From positions 1 to 64,000 of the forward strand of contig NZ_JAGGCS010000013.1 of assembly GCF_022884085.1 (NCBI RefSeq): DNA of 64,000 nt, read 5' to 3'. Shown one piece after another: positions 1 to 7,474 of this stretch. Made by a program: the position numbers and the translations under genes. This DNA is from Paenirhizobium cremeum (GTDB lineage: Bacteria; Pseudomonadota; Alphaproteobacteria; Rhizobiales; Rhizobiaceae). The notes under the pieces are model-generated. The model ran no database searches, was not told the DNA's origin, and saw only the letters and a list, made by a program, of their open reading frames with translations. Position 1 is the first letter of the stretch. Each line of letters starts with the position of its first letter.

Positions 1-581
1 TCGAACTGGCTGACATCGCCGGCAACGTGCGCAAGGGCAAGTCCGCCCATGAGATATCGCCTGTCGCGCTTGAGGCTGTTGCCCGCATTGATGCGCTCTT
101 CGACCTTGAACGCGGCATAAACGGCATGCCTGCCGAGGCGCGGCTCGCAGCGAGACAGCAACATGCTCGTCCACTCGTCGAGGAGCTGCACGATTGGCTC
201 ACGGCCCAGCGTGCCCAGATGTCGAAGCACAATCCCGTCGCCAAGGCGATCAACTACATGTTCGAGAAGGACGGACGTTGGGAAGCCTTCACCCGGTTCC
301 TCGACGACGGCAGGCTTTGCCTTTCGAACAATGCCGCCGAACACGCCCTGCGCGGTATTGCTCTGGGAAGAAAGGCATGGCTATTCGCCGGTTCCCAGCG
401 CGGAGGCGAACGTGCTGCCTTCATGTATTCCCTGATCGTCTCGGCAAAGATGAACGATATCGATCCGCAGGCCTGGCTGGCGGACGTGCTCGCCCGCATG
501 CCCAGCCTTCCAGTATCAAGGCTGCCGGAACTATTGCCGTGGAATTGGTCCGCCGGAAGCGCCCGGCAGGTGGCGGCCTGA
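1..581 (+). CDS. tnpC: IS66 transposase TnpC, C-terminal part (5' truncated by window)
   Basis: This is the C-terminal third of the DDE transposase of an IS66 element. The reading frame is open from the first bases of the window, where a Phe codon is cut, so the true start lies upstream. It keeps the final catalytic-region motif LSNNAAEHALRGIALGRKAW, where the acidic DDE residue is the Glu of NNAAE, and ends in the usual LPELLPWNW tail. The sequence is nearly identical to residues about 353-545 of the complete TnpC at 4018-5655. The stop codon overlaps the start of the next small gene by one base (TGATG). Note AEHALRG where the complete copy has AERALRG, a substitution next to the catalytic Glu that might lower activity (inference). 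Confidence 0.92.
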   Translation, partial: ELADIAGNVRKGKSAHEISPVALEAVARIDALFDLERGINGMPAEARLAARQQHARPLVEELHDWLTAQRAQMSKHNPVAKAINYMFEKDGRWEAFTRFLDDGRLCLSNNAAEHALRGIALGRKAWLFAGSQRGGERAAFMYSLIVSAKMNDIDPQAWLADVLARMPSLPVSRLPELLPWNWSAGSARQVAA

Positions 582-880
582 TGGCGCGCCCGACGCATGT
601 CTACACGATCGACTATGTCGCCACGCTGATCGGTGAGAACATTGAACTTCTCCAGCAAATCGCCAGCAACTCGGACAACATCGATTACGGCGAGATGATC
701 CATGCCCATGACGGCACCGAAGAGGGCATCACTACATTCACCGACCGGGGCGTCGAGAGCATGAAGGAGTTCCTCGCCGATATCCGCACCTGGGACGGGG
801 GTGTAAGGCAGTTCCTTGTCGACGAGCAATGTGATCAGGAAAAGATCGAACGCATCATGACGGACGAGCCGAAATCATAA
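581..880 (+). CDS. IS66-linked small accessory protein (99 aa)
   Basis: This small acidic protein is carried at the right end of the IS66 copy, downstream of tnpC and overlapping its stop by one base, which implies translational coupling. A near-identical gene lies at the same position in the complete copy (5655-5954), so it belongs to the element and not to the host flank. It starts MARPTHVYTIDYVA and is mostly helical with many Asp and Glu residues. I recognise no domain and assign no function. It is absent from the third IS66 element at 28893-31451, so it is not required by the family as a whole. Confidence 0.8.
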   Translation: MARPTHVYTIDYVATLIGENIELLQQIASNSDNIDYGEMIHAHDGTEEGITTFTDRGVESMKEFLADIRTWDGGVRQFLVDEQCDQEKIERIMTDEPKS

Positions 881-887
881 CCCCTGC

Positions 888-907
888 GGTCTACGCCGGA
901 TGGATAC
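888..907 (+). repeat. IS66 right terminal inverted repeat
   Basis: Read on the minus strand from 907 it begins GTATCCATCCGGCG, which matches the right end of the complete copy at 5962-5981 and, imperfectly, its left end at 3144-3163. Confidence 0.85.
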
Positions 908-1081
908 AAACAATCAGCAGCCTCGATTGAATTAATTCAAATTAAACGGACGTGCATTAAATATGACATGTCAATTTAGGGGGGGGGCTCCTACAGCATC
1001 GATACTCGTTGGTGGCGGCCATATGGCGATGCGCCAAGACTGTAACTGTAGGAACCGATTCCCGCAGCACTTGGAGTCGCT

Positions 1082-2941
1082 ATGTCACTCTTCCGCATCT
1101 CCACCAGGCTTTATCTGCTGGTTGGACTATCACTGTTCGTCGTCACTCTTGCTATGGCAGTCACGCTGTCGACAACCGCTGACCAATTGCTCGAAGAACG
1201 CAAAGATCTTCTGCGAACAGTAGATGAAGTGGCCGTGTCCATCGTCCAGAAACGATTTGCTGACGTACAAAATGGAGCTCTCTCAGAAGATGAAGCACGC
1301 GAGGCTGCCTTAGCGGAACTCGCAGCGGTTCGCTACGGAGAGAGTGGGTACCTGTGGGTGAATGACCTTCAACAGGTTGTCCTGATGCATCCCATAAAGC
1401 CTGAGCTTAATGGGAAAGACGTCACGGACATGAAGGACCCAGACGGCAAAGCCCTTTGGGTTGAATTCGTCAATGTCGCAAAAGCTGAAAAGAGCGGTTT
1501 TGTAGATTATCGCTGGCCGAAGCCGGGCATTGATGAACCTGTTCGCAAACTGTCCCACGTTACTCTGTTCGAGCCATGGGGGTGGGTGATCGGCAATGGC
1601 GTTTACGTGGATGATCTGGACGCCAAGGTCTGGGCAAGTGCCAAGAAGACCGCTGCAATAGCAGCTGCAGGCTGCCTGTTTATGGTCATTGGAGCACTGT
1701 CTATCATCCGCTCGGTTACCCGTCCCATTCGGCACCTACAAACGGCGATGAACAAGATTGCTGCCGAGGATTTCGCAGCCGCTGTACCGGATGTAAACCG
1801 TGGAGACGAGGTCGGAGACATGGCAAGAACGCTTGTTTCACTGCGTGACTCCGTCAATGAGAGAGTTCAGGAGCGGCTTGCTGCGGCCGAACTCCAACGC
1901 CAGATAATCGATCGCGAACGCGAAGAGTCGCAGCGCTCCCAGGAACTGCATGCGCAAAATCTAAGCGTGGTCGTGCGAGAGCTTGGTGCCGGATTGAAGC
2001 GGCTCGCCGACTGCAATATTCGCATTACGATTGACGAGAAGTTCCCGGCCGACTTCGAGCCTCTCCGCCACGACTTCAACAACTCGATCGCCACCTTCCA
2101 GGCCACACTCGAGCAAGTTCTCCAACAGACTCAGGCCCTCCAGAACAACGGGCAAGAAATGCGCGAGGCATCTGACAATCTGGCAAAACGGACTGAGCAG
2201 CAGGCTGCAGCACTCGAACAAACCTCCGCGGCACTGGAACAAGTGTCCTCAACCGTTAAACTCTCGTCATCGCGCATGCAGGATACCAGCAAGCTGGTTG
2301 TCGACGCGAAGGCTTGCGCATCGGCCTCTGGAGTAGTTGTCCGCGACGCCGTCGAAGCGATGGGCCGCATTCAGGCCGCTTCAGACGAAATCACCCAGAT
2401 CATTGGCGTAATCGATCAGATTGCTTTCCAGACGAACCTTCTTGCGCTCAATGCCGGCGTAGAGGCCGCTCGAGCTGGTGATGCCGGTAAGGGTTTCGCG
2501 GTTGTTGCCCAGGAAGTGCGCGAGCTGGCTCAGCGTTCGGCCGTCGCGGCCCGAGAGATCAAGGAGCTGATCGGCAAATCAGCGGAAGAAGTCGCGTCCG
2601 GTGTCCGACTTGTGAATGAAACTGGTACGGCTCTGAGTTCAATTGAGGAGTTCGTCTCTGAAATCAACAGCAACGTTGATGCCATTGCGACTGCAGCTGC
2701 CGAACAGGCGCTTGGACTGAGCCAGATCAGCGCTGCAGTCAGCAGTATCGACCAGATGACGCAACAGAATGCTGCGATGGTTGAAGAAACGACAGCCGTT
2801 AGCCACACACTGGCCGAGGGATCCAATTTGCTGGCCCATCTGGTGAACCGCTTCAAATTGAATAGAAGGGCCACCATCCGAGAAGGGGACCAGATCGTCG
2901 AACACAGGAATTCAGGCGACTTAGGTCTACGTGCCGCTTAG
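1082..2941 (+). CDS. Methyl-accepting chemotaxis protein with periplasmic Cache domain
   Basis: An inner-membrane chemoreceptor of 619 aa. Residues about 9-31 form the first membrane helix, and about 32-185 form a periplasmic sensor of single-Cache type (motif YLWVNDLQ, then HVTLFEPWGWVIGNGVYVDD). Residues about 186-208 form the second helix, followed by HAMP at about 209-262 and the cytoplasmic coiled-coil signalling domain to about 590. The conserved hairpin tip IAFQTNLLALNAGVEAARAG lies near residue 446. Such Cache domains often bind small organic acids, but the ligand is not visible here. The output would go to CheA/CheW, and no such genes lie nearby, so it must use a kinase encoded elsewhere. 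It lies between two IS66 copies in direct orientation. A run of nine G residues occurs about 95 bases upstream of the start. Confidence 0.93.
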   Translation: MSLFRISTRLYLLVGLSLFVVTLAMAVTLSTTADQLLEERKDLLRTVDEVAVSIVQKRFADVQNGALSEDEAREAALAELAAVRYGESGYLWVNDLQQVVLMHPIKPELNGKDVTDMKDPDGKALWVEFVNVAKAEKSGFVDYRWPKPGIDEPVRKLSHVTLFEPWGWVIGNGVYVDDLDAKVWASAKKTAAIAAAGCLFMVIGALSIIRSVTRPIRHLQTAMNKIAAEDFAAAVPDVNRGDEVGDMARTLVSLRDSVNERVQERLAAAELQRQIIDREREESQRSQELHAQNLSVVVRELGAGLKRLADCNIRITIDEKFPADFEPLRHDFNNSIATFQATLEQVLQQTQALQNNGQEMREASDNLAKRTEQQAAALEQTSAALEQVSSTVKLSSSRMQDTSKLVVDAKACASASGVVVRDAVEAMGRIQAASDEITQIIGVIDQIAFQTNLLALNAGVEAARAGDAGKGFAVVAQEVRELAQRSAVAAREIKELIGKSAEEVASGVRLVNETGTALSSIEEFVSEINSNVDAIATAAAEQALGLSQISAAVSSIDQMTQQNAAMVEETTAVSHTLAEGSNLLAHLVNRFKLNRRATIREGDQIVEHRNSGDLGLRAA

Positions 2942-2951
2942 ACAAGCAACG

Positions 2952-2983
2952 ATGGGGCCGACAGCTAGAGCATGTCGGCCCAT
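2952..2983 (+). terminator. Hairpin after the chemoreceptor gene
   Basis: The arms ATGGGGCCGACA (2952-2963) and TGTCGGCCCAT (2973-2983) pair with one bulged G, eleven bases after the stop codon. No T-run follows, so it may be a weak terminator or an mRNA-stabilising stem. Confidence 0.5.
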
Positions 2984-3135
2984 CAAGCTGCCCTAATTCC
3001 CGAAAACTTTCCTTCGGACTGAGGGAAGTGCTCAAGATGCGGAGCATGTGCCGCCGCTTTCTCGGTCAGATTCGGTCGACACTCCCGACAGCGCAATCCT
3101 CATGCATTCGCGATGTTTTAATCAGCGACTGCTAA

Positions 3136-3143
3136 AGCTGGTA
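3136..3143 (+). repeat. 8-bp target site duplication, left copy (AGCTGGTA)
   Basis: The sequence AGCTGGTA directly precedes the left end of the IS66 element and recurs directly after its right end at 5982-5989. IS66 elements typically make 8-bp duplications. Confidence 0.92.
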
Positions 3144-3203
3144 GTATGCCTCCGGCGAAGGCCGTCTGCCGTGATTAGCTGATTGGCTTTAAGTCCATGC
3201 CTT

Positions 3204-3611
3204 ATGTCATACGCTACAATCATTTCCCCCACTGAAGTCTTGTCCGCCGATGACCTTGGCCGTCGTCGGGATTGGTCGGACGAAGAGAAGGTCCGGATCG
3301 TCGAGGAAAGCCTGCAGGGTTTTCGGCAGGGTTCGGCGACGGCACGGCGTTATGGATTGTCGCGCTCACTGTTGACGACCTGGCGTCGTCAATACCGAAG
3401 CGGGCTTCTGAGCGTCTCCGCGTCAACAGGCTTCGTGCCGCTATCGATTTCGCCGCCGTCGGCGGCATCATCCGAGATGACCTCACCGCCGCAGCCTGAA
3501 GACGACAAGACGATCGAGATCGGCCTGCCGAACGGCCGACGGCTCACGATCCCGTCCTCGCTTGACCCAGCCATCCTTGCCCGCCTGTTGCCCGTCGTGG
3601 ATGCCTCATGA
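3204..3611 (+). CDS. tnpA: IS66 TnpA (Orf1), helix-turn-helix protein
   Basis: The first IS66 gene encodes a small DNA-binding accessory protein needed for transposition. The N-terminal half has the IS3/IS66-type helix-turn-helix (DWSDEEKVRIVEESL, then ARRYGLSRSLLTTWRRQ), and the C-terminal half carries the short LPNGRRLTIP strand segment common in IS66 Orf1. I chose the ATG at 3204 (MSYATIISPTEV). A TTG start at 3183 is also open but lies only 40 bases inside the element and shows no better ribosome site. The stop overlaps the tnpB start as ATGA, so the two are translationally coupled. Confidence 0.88.
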   Translation: MSYATIISPTEVLSADDLGRRRDWSDEEKVRIVEESLQGFRQGSATARRYGLSRSLLTTWRRQYRSGLLSVSASTGFVPLSISPPSAASSEMTSPPQPEDDKTIEIGLPNGRRLTIPSSLDPAILARLLPVVDAS

Positions 3612-3958
3612 TCGCCTTTCCAGCCGGGGTGAAGGTATGGATCGCGGGTGGGGTTACGGACATGCGCTGCGGCATGAACAGCTTGGCGCTGAAGGTTCAG
3701 CAAGGCCTTGGCCGCGATCCTCATGGCGGAGAGGTCTTCTGCTTTCGGGGTCGCAAGGGCGATCTGATCAAGGTCCTGTGGCATGACGGGATTGGCATGT
3801 CGCTCTACATGAAGCGCCTTGAGGCTGGCAAGTTCATCTGGCCGGTAAGTCAAAATGGCTCCGCCGTGCCCGTATCGTCGGCGCAGTTGGGATATCTCCT
3901 GGAGGGGATCGACTGGCGCAATCCACGCTGGACGCAACGGCCTTCCAAGGCAGGCTGA
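3608..3958 (+). CDS. tnpB: IS66 TnpB (Orf2)
   Basis: The IS66 Orf2 protein, 116 aa and of full family length. It shows the family signature GVKVWIAGGVTDMRCGMNSL near the N-terminus, followed by FCFRGRKGDLIKVLWHDGIG and the terminal QLGYLLEGIDWRNPR. IS66 transposition generally needs TnpA, TnpB and TnpC together, but the biochemical role of TnpB is not well defined. It begins within an ATGA overlap with tnpA and is followed 59 bases later by tnpC. Confidence 0.93.
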   Translation: MIAFPAGVKVWIAGGVTDMRCGMNSLALKVQQGLGRDPHGGEVFCFRGRKGDLIKVLWHDGIGMSLYMKRLEAGKFIWPVSQNGSAVPVSSAQLGYLLEGIDWRNPRWTQRPSKAG

Positions 3959-4017
3959 TCGCTTAGACTCCACTGTTTTTGTTGGGCTTTCGGCGTGTTC
4001 CATGATAGCTTTCGGCC

Positions 4018-5655
4018 ATGGATGATGCTGCTTCGGAGATAGCCAGATTGCGCGCTGCGCTCGCGGCATCGGAAGCGCGTGCCGCCTCCGCCGAGGCCGA
4101 TCTCGCACAGGTGCGCGCCGTCGTGACGACATCGGAGGCGATGATCCGGCACCTCAAGCTCGAGATCGCCAAGATACGTCGCGAGCAATATGGCCAGAGT
4201 TCGGAACGGCGTGCCCGGCTGATCGACCAGATGGAGCTGCAGCTCGAAGAACTCGAAGCCGATGCCACCGAGGACGAGATCGCGGCGGAACGCGTGGCAG
4301 CGAAGATCACAAATGTCTCCGCCTTCGAACGCCGCCAACCGACCCGCAAGCCGTTTCCCGAGCACCTGCCGCGCGAGCGCCTGGTCATCGAAGCTCCCAC
4401 GCAATGCAACTGCTGCGGCTCGGCCCGGATCGTGAAGATGGGCGAAGACATCACCGAGACGTTGGAGATCATTCCGCGCCAGTGGAAGGTGATCCAGACG
4501 GTGCGCGAGAAGTTCACCTGCCGGGACTGCGAGAAGATCAGCCAGCCACCGGCTCCCTTCCATGCGACACCGCGCGGATGGGCGGGACCGAACCTGCTGG
4601 CGACGATCCTGTTCGAGAAGTTCGGCCAGCATCAACCCTTGAACCGCCAGGCTGAGCGCTACGCCAGGGAAGGCGTCGATCTCAGCCTCTCCACGCTGGC
4701 CGACCAGGTCGGGGCCTGCGCGACGGCGCTGCAGCCGATCCATGACCTGATCCGTGCCCATGTGCTGGCAGCCGTTCGGCTGCATGGTGACGACACCACC
4801 GTGCCGCTCCTGGCCAGGGGAGCAACACGGCAGGCAAGGTTATGGACCTATGTGCGCGATGATCGTCCGTTTGCAGGCGGCGCGCCGCCTGCGGCGCTCT
4901 TCTACTTCTCCCCCGATCGCGAGAAGACCCATCCCAATCGACATCTCGCCGGGTGGCATGGCACCCTCCAAGCCGATGCATACGGCGGCTATAACGATCT
5001 CTATCGTGCCGATCGAAGCCCGGGGCCGGTCAAGAGTGCACTCTGCTGGAGCCATGCGCGGCGCAAGTTCTTCGAACTGGCTGACATCGCCGGCAACGTG
5101 CGCAAGGGCAAGCCCGCCCATGAGATATCGCCTGTCGCGCTTGAGGCCGTGGCCCGCATTGACGCGCTCTTCGACATCGAGCGCGGAATAAACGGCATGT
5201 CCGTCGAGGACCGGCTTGCCGCTCGGCAGGAGCATGCTCGCCCACGCGTCGAGGAATTGCACGACTGGCTCAGGGCACAACAGGCTCAGATGTCGAAGCA
5301 CAATCCCGTCGCCAAGGCGATCAACTACATGTTCGAGAAGGAGGGACGCTGGGAGGCCTTCACCCGGTTCCTTGATGACGGCAGGCTATGTCTGACCAAC
5401 AATGCAGCAGAGCGCGCCCTGCGCGGGATCGCTCTCGGAAGAAAGTCCTGGCTATTCGCCGGCTCACAGCGCGGAGGCGAGCGTGCCGCCTTCATGTATT
5501 CTCTGATCGTCACCGCCAAGATGAACGACATCGATCCGCAGGCCTGGCTGGCGGACGTGCTCGCTCGCATGCCTGGCATCCCCGTATCGCGGCTGCCGGA
5601 GCTGTTGCCGTGGAACTGGTCTTCCCCAGGCCACGTCTGCCAGAAAGCAGCCTGA
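4018..5655 (+). CDS. tnpC: IS66 transposase TnpC
   Basis: The DDE transposase of the element, 545 aa and complete. Order of parts: N-terminal Ala/Glu-rich coiled coil (about 1-85), a zinc-finger-like segment with CNCCGS and CRDCEK Cys pairs (about 128-175), then the catalytic core. The first acidic residue is likely the Asp of LHGDDTTVPLL, the second the Asp of LQADAYGGYNDLY, and the Glu of NNAAERALRG lies near the end. The C-terminus ends LPELLPWNWSSPG. No frameshift is visible. It overlaps the small downstream gene by one base (TGATG). Confidence 0.95.
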   Translation: MDDAASEIARLRAALAASEARAASAEADLAQVRAVVTTSEAMIRHLKLEIAKIRREQYGQSSERRARLIDQMELQLEELEADATEDEIAAERVAAKITNVSAFERRQPTRKPFPEHLPRERLVIEAPTQCNCCGSARIVKMGEDITETLEIIPRQWKVIQTVREKFTCRDCEKISQPPAPFHATPRGWAGPNLLATILFEKFGQHQPLNRQAERYAREGVDLSLSTLADQVGACATALQPIHDLIRAHVLAAVRLHGDDTTVPLLARGATRQARLWTYVRDDRPFAGGAPPAALFYFSPDREKTHPNRHLAGWHGTLQADAYGGYNDLYRADRSPGPVKSALCWSHARRKFFELADIAGNVRKGKPAHEISPVALEAVARIDALFDIERGINGMSVEDRLAARQEHARPRVEELHDWLRAQQAQMSKHNPVAKAINYMFEKEGRWEAFTRFLDDGRLCLTNNAAERALRGIALGRKSWLFAGSQRGGERAAFMYSLIVTAKMNDIDPQAWLADVLARMPGIPVSRLPELLPWNWSSPGHVCQKAA

Positions 5656-5954
5656 TGGCGCGCCCGACGCATGTCTACACGATCGACTATGTCGCCTCGC
5701 TGATCGGCGAGAACATTGAACTCCTCCAGCAAATCGCCAGCAATTCCGACAACATCGATTACGGCGAGATGATCCACGCCCACGACGGAAGCGAAGAGGG
5801 CATCACGACATTCACCGACCGGGGCATCGAAAGCTTGAAGGAATTTATCGCCGACATTCGCACCTGGGAAGGCGGGGTCCGGCAATTCCTGATCGACGAG
5901 CAATGCGATCCGGAAAAAATCGAGCGCATCATGGCGGACGAGCCGAAATCATAA
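5655..5954 (+). CDS. IS66-linked small accessory protein (99 aa)
   Basis: The second copy of the small acidic protein seen at 581-880, again starting at the TGATG overlap with tnpC and ending 27 bases before the element's right tip. Most differences between the two copies are conservative (for example Ala to Ser and Val to Ile), which suggests the protein has been under selection. No domain is recognised. Its location inside the terminal repeats shows it travels with the element. Confidence 0.82.
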   Translation: MARPTHVYTIDYVASLIGENIELLQQIASNSDNIDYGEMIHAHDGSEEGITTFTDRGIESLKEFIADIRTWEGGVRQFLIDEQCDPEKIERIMADEPKS

Positions 5955-5981
5955 CCCCCGCGGCCCTCGCCGGATGGATAC

Positions 5982-5989
5982 AGCTGGTA
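5982..5989 (+). repeat. 8-bp target site duplication, right copy (AGCTGGTA)
   Basis: Identical to 3136-3143 and directly abutting the right terminal repeat of the IS66 element. Confidence 0.92.
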
Positions 5990-6329
5990 GCCGGTCGCTT
6001 AGTCGGCAAATCGTCACTGGATCGCAGTTGTAAGTCAGCGCTTCCTGCGTGTCGCAATTGGGTTCGCAAGACCCGCCCTCGTTTCGGCGAGGTGGCCTAG
6101 GGACCTAGCTTGGCACGATCTTTGTACGCAAGGGTCGCCCAGCTTTTCTATTTCTCAAGTCGAGCCGGGACGCAGTACAGGCTCGGGCTCGACGAGGAGA
6201 AAGGCCTCATCGGATCATGATGATGTAAAACAATTACCGTGAGATTACCACTTACTACGCGTCTGGCCCCTCTTCGCGGCCTCTCTTCCGGATCAGGCGA
6301 TTTGATGCGCTACGGACTGCGCATGCTCA
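5990..6329. other. Non-coding stretch between IS66 and the HU gene
   Basis: About 340 bases without a convincing gene. A short G+C hairpin around 6071-6095 (CCGCCCTCG, then CGAGGTGG) is the only visible structure. No tRNA fold or promoter was recognised. Confidence 0.4.
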
Positions 6330-6608
6330 TTAATGGTTCAGGGCGTCCTTCAGGGCCTTCCCGGGCGTGAAGGTCAACTTCTTCGCCGCAGCGACCTTGA
6401 TTGTCGCACCGGTTGCCGGATTGCGTGCTTCACGTTCCGGAGTGTGTTTCACCTTGAACTTGCCGAAGCCGGGGATGGAGGTTTCCTCTCCTGAGGTCGC
6501 CGCTTTCGTCACAGCTGCGAAGACTGCCTCTACGAGAGTTTTTGCCTGAGCACGCGAGAGACCGTGGGTTTCCGCGATGTTGGCTGCAATGTCATTGGTA
6601 GTGGTCAT
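6330..6608 (-). CDS. HU/IHF-family DNA-binding protein
   Basis: A histone-like nucleoid protein of 92 aa, the usual HU length. Such proteins bend and wrap DNA non-specifically as dimers and help recombination and replication. It shows the family core: helical N-terminus, the turn GFGKFKVKHTPEREARNP that forms the DNA-binding arm, and the closing AAKKLTFTPGKALKDAL. I chose the ATG at 6608 (MTTTNDIAANIAE), preceded by AAAGGGGAACG, over the longer frame from 6656, whose extra 16 residues do not match HU. It is a single-gene unit that reads away from the ArsR genes. A plasmid-borne HU would be an extra copy beside the chromosomal one (inference). Confidence 0.93.
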   Translation of the reverse strand: MTTTNDIAANIAETHGLSRAQAKTLVEAVFAAVTKAATSGEETSIPGFGKFKVKHTPEREARNPATGATIKVAAAKKLTFTPGKALKDALNH

Positions 6609-6744
6609 ATCGTTCCCCTTTGGAATGGCCGCCCAATGTTCAATATATGCGGCCACTTGTCACGCACTCGCAGGGGATGATCGCGCACATCCACAACATC
6701 AGCTTGATTGATGGTCCAATGAAAGCGATGCGAGACCACGACGA

Positions 6745-7050
6745 TCAGAGTTCGCTGGCAATCCAGCACTTCAGCTGCGCAATCATCTCCTCGTTCCGCC
6801 GGTACAAGATGGTGCTTCCGGCTCTGCGGGATGCAAGCAAACCGGCGCGCTGGAGAATTGCCAGATTCTGAGACGCTGCAGACTGAGAGAGACCCTGCAG
6901 CTCAAAACGTCCTGCCGGCACGCTACCTTGAACGTCTGCCGAAGTCAGCCCAAAGTACTGCTCCGGATGTTTCAGCCATTTGAGGAAATCGAGTCGACCC
7001 GGGTGTGCCAGTGCCTTCAAAGCTTCATGGATATCAAGTTGCGGTTCCAT
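6745..7050 (-). CDS. ArsR-family winged-helix repressor
   Basis: A small transcription repressor (101 aa) of the ArsR/SmtB fold. It has the characteristic start ALKALAHPGRLDFLKWL, a recognition helix GLSQSAASQNLAILQRAGLL, and the beta-wing SRRAGSTILYRRN. No Cys-x-Cys metal-binding motif is present, so a classical arsenic or metal sensor is unlikely. It lies 14 bases downstream of a second ArsR gene on the same strand, and the two are probably cotranscribed. The target is not evident; the HU gene lies downstream. Confidence 0.88.
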   Translation of the reverse strand: MEPQLDIHEALKALAHPGRLDFLKWLKHPEQYFGLTSADVQGSVPAGRFELQGLSQSAASQNLAILQRAGLLASRRAGSTILYRRNEEMIAQLKCWIASEL

Positions 7051-7064
7051 AAGCGCACGGCCGG

Positions 7065-7382
7065 TTAGCGCGTCAGCGCTGCGTCGGTCAACAAGCGTAT
7101 GACGGTGTCATCGCTGCAGTGATAGAACACCGTTTGTCTATCCCTGCGTGAACGGACAATACCTGCCTGACGAAGCTTGCCCAGATGCTGTGAAAGTGCG
7201 GACTGGCTAATCTGAAGATCCGACGCCATTTCGTTCACAGACCATTCGCGCTCGATCAGCCGAAGGAGAACACCAAGCCTGACGGTATTGGAGAGGGCCA
7301 GGAAGACGAGCGCCGCTTTCTCAAGCGCAGGAGAGTTGGTCTGACGGCGCTGGGGCACGATATTTCTCGACACGACATTCAT
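7065..7382 (-). CDS. ArsR-family repressor, NolR-like
   Basis: A 105-aa winged-helix repressor. The DNA-binding segment ISQSALSQHLGKLRQAGIV, followed by RSRRDRQTVFYHCSDD, closely resembles that of NolR, the rhizobial repressor of nodulation genes. The similarity is recalled from the family and not computed. It lacks metal-binding cysteines in the recognition helix. It is the first gene of a two-gene unit with the ArsR gene at 6745-7050. About 90 bases separate it from the convergent cyclase gene to the right, where its promoter must lie. Confidence 0.87.
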   Translation of the reverse strand: MNVVSRNIVPQRRQTNSPALEKAALVFLALSNTVRLGVLLRLIEREWSVNEMASDLQISQSALSQHLGKLRQAGIVRSRRDRQTVFYHCSDDTVIRLLTDAALTR

Positions 7383-7474
7383 CCGCCGCCTCCGTCTCCA
7401 TGAAGTCTGCTAATGTTGAATAGACGAATATGGTAAACGACCCATTAACACCCGGTGCAACTGGGGCTGTTACG

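Larger units (their letters stand above)
1..907 (+). mobile_element. IS66-family element, right-hand part (cut by window edge)
   Basis: The segment matches the right third of the complete IS66 copy at 3144-5981 almost base for base, and it differs in length by only one codon near the end of tnpC. It ends at 907 with the same terminal inverted repeat: the last bases, CGCCGGATGGATAC, are identical to those ending at 5981. The left end and the left target duplication lie outside the window, so it cannot be told whether this copy is complete. It has the same orientation as the copy at 3144-5981. Confidence 0.9.
3144..5981 (+). mobile_element. Complete IS66-family insertion sequence (2838 bp)
   Basis: The element is bounded by inverted repeats: the left end begins GTATGCCTCCGGCGAAGGCC and the right end, read inward, begins GTATCCATCCGGCGAGGGCC. 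It carries tnpA, tnpB, tnpC and a small accessory gene, in the standard IS66 order, all on the plus strand. Both ends are followed by the 8-bp direct repeat AGCTGGTA, so it inserted as a single unit by transposition and has not recombined since. All reading frames appear intact, so it may be active. It landed in non-coding DNA downstream of a chemoreceptor gene. Confidence 0.95.

Noticed and set aside
1..5989. Composite transposon made of two IS66 copies with the chemoreceptor as cargo
   Set aside because: The right copy has its own 8-bp duplication on both sides, which shows it inserted as a single element.
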